This document shows positions 57,301 to 64,000 of a stretch of DNA of 64,000 bases, piece after piece. Location: NCBI RefSeq assembly GCF_010183535.1, contig NC_071328.1, positions 10,106,001 through 10,170,000 on the forward strand, in the 5' to 3' direction. Positions within the stretch are counted from its first letter, which is position 1. Each line of letters starts with the position of its first letter. The notes under the pieces were generated by a model. That model did no database searches. It saw only the letters and a list, made by a program, of their open reading frames with translations, and was not told where the DNA came from. This DNA comes from Caenorhabditis remanei (lineage: Eukaryota > Nematoda > Chromadorea > Rhabditida > Rhabditidae). The position numbers were made by a program, and so were the translations under genes.

Positions 57301-59206
57301 TCATAATAAATTATCTTCATTTTCTCTGTCGAAATTGTCGATTAATGACTGCCAGTTCTGGAAAAAGAACGAGAATTTCAATGTTTTGTCTTTTGGAAAA
57401 CCAACCAGAGTGGATGAAAAATTTGATGCTTTGGTTGTCTTATTCTCATCAAAAAGGGATAAAATGTCATCGGATGTCGGTTTATTTGAAGGTCCTGGAG
57501 GAGGGAGAATTGGTGGAACGAACGAAGAAGTGTCAAATAATGTAGCAAGTGGTCCAATTGGAAATGCAATTGATGCAGCTGATTCCATATCTAGAAGATC
57601 TTGATTTCTTGATTCTCTTCGTTCTTCATCGACGTCTTCTATAAGTGGACTGTCGCATTGTGACCTCGATTCTTCTTGATCTTCCATTCCAAATTGTGGA
57701 CTTTCTCTTCCAAAAAGAAGGTTTTTGAGCTCTTCTTCATTATTTTTCGGCTGAGTAGTTTTTGTCGATTCTTCTTTCTCTTCTTTTCTCTCTTCTTTTC
57801 TCTCTTTTTCCGGTTTTGTTCCAGTTGCCAAATGCTACAAAAACATTAATAAGAAGGGGGTCATAAGTATGATTTTCTCAGAACTTACACTTAAAATTTC
57901 GAAGTCATAATTATTGTAGCAATTGATATTTTCAGCCAAAGTTTCAAATGCTCGTGATGTCTTTGAGTAATATTCAAAGAGTTCATTTTGATAGTGAGTC
58001 AATACATATGATAGCAGATTTGAACGAGAAGCAGACAAGAGATCGACCTGAAAATAAAGAAGATAACTTCTCTTTGGAAAGAAACCAAAGAAATTGTGAA
58101 GATTTCATTTAATGTTCTTAAAGAATCGCATCCCGTATGACATTTCTTTAGATGGCCGCTCTTCGAATTTATAAGGAATGGGATTTCGGGTGGTTACCCG
58201 TAACGACTTTCCGGGTTCGTTTTTCAAAGAAAGCAATACAGACATTTGAGATGTATATGAACTGACATATGTCAAAAGTCTCTGAAATCACACAAATCCG
58301 TTTATGATTAACCTTCTGAAGTGTATCAGTCTTCAATCGATCCAATCTCTCTTTATTTGTTTTTACTGTCGCCTGAGCTTCTCTGAATTTATCCATTGAC
58401 CCATCAACTTCTGGATCTAACTCTTCACTTGTCTTCTTCATCCATAAAAGACTTCCTCTATATTCTGTTCGACACATCTGAACTGCTTCGATTGTTTGAG
58501 AACAATCTCCGATTGCTCTCTCAACGAAAACACTCAACTTGTTGTAGAAACTGAAAAGAATAACATGTTTTGAAAAGCAATAATAAAGAAGAAAACGAAC
58601 GTTGATACTCCGATTCTGGCGGCATTCAAACGATGACTTGAGAAGAGAAGTGACCTTCCGACAGCTATTAGAATTCTACCGACTGCTTCTGTTTTGTCGA
58701 TTTTTCCTTTTTCTTTCAGATATTTTCCAAGTACGTTTTGAACAAGAGTTTCATCTGAAATTTAGTACTCTTTGTTTTTCAAAACAAGTGAGATTTACCA
58801 AGAAGAAAGTTAGCATAGTTGTCTACATTATTAAGAAGTTGAAAGGATGTTCCATGAACAGATCTATAGAGATTCAAGCATGTATCCAACTCATTATCAC
58901 TGGCTTCCAGATGCTCGTCTTCCTGAAATTTTGTTAATTTCTTTTGAAATTAATAGAGCAAACGTTTACTTTCTTTCCCAGTTTTGTTCTAATAAATTGT
59001 CGAGCTGTCCAATAATGTCTCTGCATTGTATTCACAGTGGATTCATCCGTTAACCGAGCCATGAATCTATCTGCGTTCATTCCGCTGGAACAATTTGCAT
59101 TAACACGGAAAGTAAAAACGAAAGTTTATGAAACAGATTTTACGAAATAATATCGAAAATCTTGGATGACTCACCTGGTGTTCCTTTCGTAGAATTGTGA
59201 GGCCAT
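57301..59206 (-). CDS. ric-19: ICA69-family arfaptin-homology (BAR) protein
   Basis: Seven exons, in minus-strand order: 59206-59175, 59084-58970, 58922-58799, 58754-58601, 58550-58313, 58047-57889, 57834-57301; 451 residues. The arfaptin-homology domain covers roughly residues 30-265. It holds the ICA69 landmarks KKEDEHLEASDNELD, MCRTEYRGSLLWMKKTSEELDP and QKVDLLSASRSNLLSYVL. The C-terminal half is acidic and disordered (KEERKEEKEE, then ESPQFGMEDQEE). ICA69/RIC-19 binds Rab2 and PICK1-type BAR partners at Golgi and immature dense-core vesicles and affects neuropeptide release. Length and motif order match the family. Confidence 0.93.
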
Positions 59207-59696
59207 GTTTGAATTGAAGAGCTCTTTGCGAAAGAGCGAAATTCGGGAATGAAGCAGACGACGTCGTATTCGAAGGAGCACGCCACTCCTCTCTTATCGA
59301 CTTCTTCTCATACCCTTCTGCGTCTCCTCCCAGCTCGCCGAGTTTTCTTCTAACGCTCTTCTCCTTCTATGCTATTTCATTTGGTAGTGTGAAATGACTG
59401 GAAGAATAATGTGGGTAGAGACCATTACACTGCAGTTCAAGTCGACGTAGTTTTCACTTTTAATTTTGGATTTATTTTTGTTTAATTGCACAGAAATTGA
59501 CTGGATAGTAAATAAGACCACATCATGCCATGTTTATTGTAGCTACTGTAGTTGTAGACACCAGCTTCAGTATTTGAATTTCCGCGCAAAAACTGGGTAG
59601 ATTTACGATAAAGAACGCGCGCACACGGAACATCGGAGTCTTGTAGTCCTCGGAGAGGCCTCCTCATTCCTTTTTTTCTTTTTTCAGCCAGACGTC

Positions 59697-60922
59697 ATGG
59701 GAAAAGAGAGTCCACGAGAAAGACGGAACAGACATAGATCTCCAGGTAAGAAAAATCGAATTAACCAAAAAAATGTTTTTTTTATTAGAGAGAAGACGTC
59801 GCTCACGTTCTCGATCGACGGATCGATACAATCGGAGAGATTATAGAAAAGATGATAGCCCGCGGGTGAAAAAGGAAATCAAAGAAGAAGCACCCAGTGA
59901 TAGGTAGGATATTTTACGTTTCTGAAAAAGTATGTTAAAAATCGCTGTGCAACCATGAGAGCCCAGTCGGAATCTTACTTTTTTTAAACTAGACCTGTAC
60001 AGGTACCTGTTAAAGTACTTTCACATTTTCCTGCAAATAAAAATTGCAGTGAATCTCCGAGGCGTCGACGGGAGGACAGGAACGAGGGAAAACACGGGGA
60101 TCGCAATGATGATCGAAAAGACAACCGACGAGATTTTTATGACCGGAGGGATAATCGAAGAGATTTCGATGATCGTAGAGAACGTAGTAATCGAGATGAT
60201 CGTGGAGGCCGGCATCATGATGGCCAGCGTGATCCACGCGACAACTTCAGAAGACCTGAACGTGAAGAACAGATGCGGGAGGACGGTAAACGATATGGCC
60301 TGGAGAAGAAAGAAGAGAACTGGGGTAAAAGCGAAGAACCTGCTGGTCCTCCTAAAGAAAAGGAGAAGGTCAATCTGGGAACATCTGGAGCATTGACTGA
60401 GGACACAAACACTTTCCGTGGAGTTGTAATAAAGTACAATGAACCTCCAGAAGCCAAGAAACCGAATGCTAGATGGAGATTATACCCTTTTAAAGGGGAT
60501 GAGGCCCTTCAAGTCCTTTATATACATCGCCAATCTGCATATCTCATTGGGAGAGATCACAAAATTGCTGATATCCCAGTTGATCATCCGAGTTGCAGCA
60601 AGCAACATGCTGTGTTACAATTCAGGTTTTACTTTTTCCATAATTTAACAAATACTGATTCACTATTTTCAGATCGATGCCCTTCACACGAGACGACGGC
60701 ACAAAAGCTCGAAGAATTATGCCATACATCATTGACTTGGGAAGTGGCAATGGCACTTACTTGAATGAAAAAAAGATCGAGGCACAGAGATACATTGAAC
60801 TAAAAGAGAAGGACATGCTCAAGTTTGGTTTTTCGACCCGAGAATACGTTGTTATGAAGGAGAGAGAGATCACTGAGGAAGAGCTTGCAGAAGGAGCTGT
60901 GAAACATGAGGATTCTGATTAA
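59697..60922 (+). CDS. SNIP1-like FHA-domain nuclear protein
   Basis: Four exons: 59697-59745, 59789-59903, 60050-60625, 60673-60922; 329 residues. An Arg/Ser/Asp-rich N-terminal half (ERRRRSRSRS, then repeated DDR/RRD units) leads to an FHA domain from about residue 220. This shows the phosphothreonine-binding residues in order: GR (YLIGRD), SxxH (CSKQH) and the loop GSGNGTYLN. This is the layout of SNIP1, a spliceosome-associated FHA protein that also interacts with microRNA processing. From memory, C. elegans C32E8.5 is the orthologue. It is adjacent and divergent to ric-19. Confidence 0.9.
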
Positions 60923-61132
60923 TACTGTTATATTCCATTTTCTGATTATCATACAAATACTCTGAAACTATAAAATAATATTACAAATTTCTCCACTTCA
61001 TTTATACGTGGAACCGATGTATTATTTTTCTTTCTGAAAAAAGTTCATGGTCCTATTTTTACAGAGTTTACAGTATTCACCATTCAGTTTTCGGTTTACA
61101 TCAACCAAACGATCAGTCTCGACGAACGCCAA

Positions 61133-61358
61133 ATGTTTTCTCTTCTGATGCTCATATTCGTCTTCTTCTCGGGAAGTACTCTTCTTGCTGTTTGTGGAGG
61201 GAAAAAGAAGGAAGCGAAAAGTGAAGCGAGCAAGTCTGCTAGAGGTGCTGCACCTGGATCTGCTCAAGCTGAACCTGCTGGAGTAAGTTTATTTCCACAG
61301 GTTTTATACGGTATTCCTTTTTCCTTATTTTCAGGATGCAGAGAAGAAGGCCGAGTAG
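61133..61358 (+). CDS. Small secreted or membrane peptide, 57 residues
   Basis: Two exons, 61133-61282 and 61335-61358. The N-terminus is strongly hydrophobic (FSLLMLIFVFFSGSTLLAV). It is followed by CGGKKKEAKSEASKSARG and an Ala/Gly/Glu tail ending AEKKAE. An AATAAA at 61384-61389 supports a short transcript. It is either a secreted peptide or a one-pass membrane microprotein. The family is not recognised. Compact intron and good splice sites support a real gene. Confidence 0.6.
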
Positions 61359-61383
61359 TGCAGAAATCTGGAAGAAGACGTTC

Positions 61384-61389
61384 AATAAA
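61384..61389 (+). terminator. Poly(A) signal AATAAA of small-peptide gene
   Basis: AATAAA 26 bp after the stop codon. Confidence 0.6.
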
Positions 61390-61449
61390 GATTTTTTTTT
61401 GGATTTTGTGTATTTTCGGTTTTTATTCTGATAATTTAAGGGAGCTCTA

Positions 61450-63780
61450 AACCGGAAAAGGTTTTCTTTAATAAGTAATTCAGGGAGCCCATTTTTTCCA
61501 TTCCTATGATGTTTGGTTCTCTGGATTACATCGCACATATTTATTTCCTCGGGTTATGACTTCATCATTTTCACTTTTGGATTTTTTCTGTTTTCTTCCT
61601 GTTCTCTACCTCGCCCTTAATTCTCGTTATCAAATTTCCCCAATAGACACACCCGCCGTACAAAGGTCTTCAATAGAAATAGTTCGGTTTTGTCGGCACA
61701 AAAATCACTTTCCGTGTTGGATCTTCGGATCTCCTTCAGAATATATTCTAATGAGTGTCTTACTTGTTTATCATTCACCGAAGCCGGTATTTATTGCATA
61801 TTCAGGAGAGATGCCAGTTGCGTAAAACTCTAGTACAAATTTTCAATTCCTCAAAGCACACAATGAAGATATCAAGTTTCGAGTTGACTGCTGCTTCTTA
61901 TTCTTCCCGAGAAAGGAGAAGAAGATGTAGAAAGCGGGGAGGGTGTCAATTATGGCTAGAGATCGTAGAGACATATACGAAGCGTCCCTAATCTAGCTCT
62001 CTTCTCTCTTTCTCCTAGCCAGCCAGTAGTCGTTGTTTTTGGACGAATTCACTCCCTCTCTCTTCCTCTAACTATTTTTTCTCACACTCCGTAGGTTATT
62101 TTATTTTCAAATTTCGAACCGATGTTTGTTGTCCTGTTTTACAATTCTTCTACGCACTCTTTCACGCATGCACACGTTGTTTAGAAAGGCGAGCGGCAGG
62201 TGGCAAAAGACAAAAAAAGAGAGAGAGATGCCTCTTTTGAGATTTGAATTTTCTTCCCCTCCCTTTTCATGTCAAAATCGATTCGTAGTGTTTTTCGCAA
62301 TAAATACAACAATGCTCGGTGATTTCAAGATATTTTCCAATTTATTCAAACTGTTTTCTGCTCTCAGATTATATTGAATTCAGAATTCCATTAACAAGTT
62401 ACCGTAATAGAAAGTAGTGATGGTCTCGAGACGAATGAATTTAATGAATGAACACAATCACTATTGCGTCTTGCTTGGATTATGGTAGATATACGTTGTT
62501 TCGAACAGTTCAATATCGTATATTCGTATTTCTTTTTGAACGAACCGCAAATTGCTTGAATTGTCAAACAATTAATTTGCGCACCTTCTCATTCCGTATT
62601 CAGATTCCCAATTAGTCCTAACGTTTTAGTACGGTCATGGTCGTTACACTCCACCCTTTCATTCGTTTTAGAATTTTCATTTTGGAGGAAGTCATATCCG
62701 ATTCATGAATTCCCTTCTCGCCACTCAATTTCGCAATTTGCGCAAGCCTTCCAAATTTTTGTTTCGCAATACTTTTTTCACCACTCGGCCACTACTTTTA
62801 TGCAGACTTGCAAAATTCCGGGCCGGCCCGGCCCGATTTTGGCCCGGCCCGGCCCGGTCGGCCCGGATTTGAATTTTTGAACTTTTTTCACTACAATTTT
62901 TGTCCAAAAATTTATTTTCTGAAAATTTTTCATATTTTTCCTCAAATATATTTTTCAAAAACCTTCGAAACCTACAAAAAATTGTTTTTAAGAAATATTT
63001 TTCAAAAAAAATCGGGAAATTTTCGAAAAAAAAATTTGAATTTTTTTCAGTACTGAACTTCCGGGCCCACCGGGCCGGGCCGGGCCCTAGAAATTTTCAT
63101 TCCGGCCCGGCCCGGCCCGTTGCAAGTCTGCTTTTATGTATCTCTACTACGAGCTCAGAGAGCATGTCCAACGGATGATTTATAAGTTTGAGAGGTCGAA
63201 GTGGAATTGAAGAGAGAAAGATACGAAACAGCTCTCATAGAGAAGTTTTTCATTTCTCCGTTGAACGCCGTTTGCCCTCTCTCTCCGCTTTCACAACTCT
63301 GTCTTGCCCGCCTCCACTAATCACCGTCTAAATCTTTTGGCTCGTTACATGCCGTTTTGCCTCGCGGACGGCGCAATTAGGGACCAACTCCACTGGCTGC
63401 GCAAAGAATGAATAGATAATAATCTCTTCCTTCTTTCACTATTTCTATTGTGCGCCTTCCATTTCACACCACTTTCTCCCCATTTCTTCCTGCTCGGAGC
63501 TTTCGAAGTTTTGATTTAAATTTTGAATCTGCTACTCAATGCAATGCTACCTTGCCCTCGAAAAGTATCAAGAGACTCCCTAGGTTTAATCTACCACAGC
63601 AAACATTCATCACATGATTGCCCCTTTTGAACCGCCCCTTTTTCATCTATGCTCGCTTCTCCTGCTTTTCTATACTCTTCTTGAATATTTCCATGTTTCC
63701 ATGGTTGCCATCCGGAGCTCATTCTCTTTCCGCTCGTTATTCTCTTTTTCCTATACACACCTTTCTTTATTTTTTAGATA
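61450..63780. other. Intergenic region upstream of tppp-1
   Basis: About 2.3 kb without a supported gene. It contains a hAT-type MITE (62803-63130) and pyrimidine-rich stretches (around 62000-62070 and 63250-63480) near the tppp-1 start. Confidence 0.5.
62803..63130. mobile_element. 328-bp hAT-type MITE, GGCCCGG-rich
   Basis: Ends CAGACTTGCAAAATTCCGGGCC and its counterpart ...GGCCCGTTGCAAGTCTG. Perfect 8-bp direct repeats CTTTTATG flank it at 62795-62802 and 63131-63138. GGCCCGGCCC blocks bracket an AT-rich centre of poly-T/A runs. It has the same length and internal design as the element at 43979-44306. Confidence 0.9.
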
Positions 63781-63783
63781 GTC

Positions 63784-64000
63784 ATGTCTGCCGCTGCTGA
63801 ATTCCATTGGGATAACGCTGATGTGAAAAAAAAGTGAGTACAAAATTTGTTCGTTCTAGAAACACCCCTTCATGGTGATGTTACAGATGGGACGCGTTTA
63901 CCAAATTCGGAGCTGCAACTGCAACGGAAATGACCGGAAAAAACTTCGACAAGTGGTTGAAAGATGCCGGTGTCCTTGACAATAAAGCAATCACCGGAAC
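63784..64000 (+). CDS. tppp-1: Tubulin polymerization-promoting protein (partial)
   Basis: First exon 63784-63833 and the start of exon 2 from 63887; the gene runs off the window. The product begins MSAAAEFHWDNADVKKKWDAFTKFGA and continues EMTGKNFDKWLKDAGVLD. This is the p25-alpha/TPPP domain, in which GKNFDKWLKD is a hallmark. TPPP proteins bind and bundle microtubules in the cytoplasm. From memory, C. elegans tppp-1 (C32E8.3) lies next to the SNIP1-like and ric-19 genes, which fits this order. TTTTTTAG ten bases before the ATG may be a trans-splice acceptor. Confidence 0.9.

Noticed and set aside
1..64000. CRISPR arrays, rRNA genes, intact tRNA genes, bacterial-type operons
   Set aside because: None seen; the window is intron-rich nematode nuclear DNA.

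Overview
This is a nuclear DNA window from a nematode of the genus Caenorhabditis. The signs are very short introns with TTTCAG acceptors, cuticle collagens, innexins, a DEG/ENaC channel, AT-rich intergenic DNA and dense small inverted-repeat transposons. From memory, the gene complement matches a stretch of C. elegans chromosome I (clones T28F2, T12F5, Y8G1A, ZK770, C32E8). Symbols such as ccb-1, jmjc-1, cah-6, larp-5, sld-2, inx-13, inx-12, asic-1, ric-19 and tppp-1 rest on that recollection plus domain content, and I did no database check. The species cannot be named from the sequence alone. All exon models were built by hand from splice signals and phase, and every complete model except sld-2 closes in frame.

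Layout. 1-4.1 kb: the last exon of an unrecognised gene, then two head-to-head cuticle collagen genes. 4.1-8 kb: no gene seen. 8-10.7 kb: calcium-channel beta subunit (ccb-1). 11-15.2 kb: minus-strand GT11 fucosyltransferase-like gene and a COMMD4 orthologue, with a 0.9 kb inverted-repeat transposon between them and a 0.8 kb hairpin element carrying two tRNA-like modules just upstream. 17-21.7 kb: jmjc-1 (NO66 hydroxylase) facing cah-6 (carbonic-anhydrase-like). 24.4-27 kb: a small type I membrane protein on the minus strand. 28-29.7 kb: a RING/B-box protein with a C-terminal membrane anchor. 30.3-34.2 kb: larp-5 (LARP4 type) on the minus strand. 36.6-40 kb: sld-2 (replication initiation), with a frame conflict. 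40.4-47.8 kb: two innexins in tandem on the minus strand, separated by two GC-rich repeat elements. 50.8-54.2 kb: asic-1. 54.3-56.8 kb: an AMP-binding enzyme flanked by two tiny secreted-peptide genes. 57.3-59.2 kb: ric-19 (ICA69). 59.7-60.9 kb: SNIP1-like FHA protein. 61.1 kb: a 57-residue secreted or membrane peptide. 63.8 kb to the end: start of tppp-1.

Several genes have neuronal or excitable-cell roles in C. elegans (ccb-1, asic-1, ric-19, innexins), but nothing suggests an operon-like pathway cluster. Most genes have their own promoters. Several adjacent genes converge with short 3' gaps. The least ordinary sequence content is the repeat fraction: a hairpin element with tRNA-like pol III boxes in both arms, two related hAT-type MITEs with perfect 8-bp target duplications, and a third MITE family with three copies, two of them in introns. 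I found no CRISPR array, rRNA gene, intact tRNA gene, or clearly new multi-gene system.
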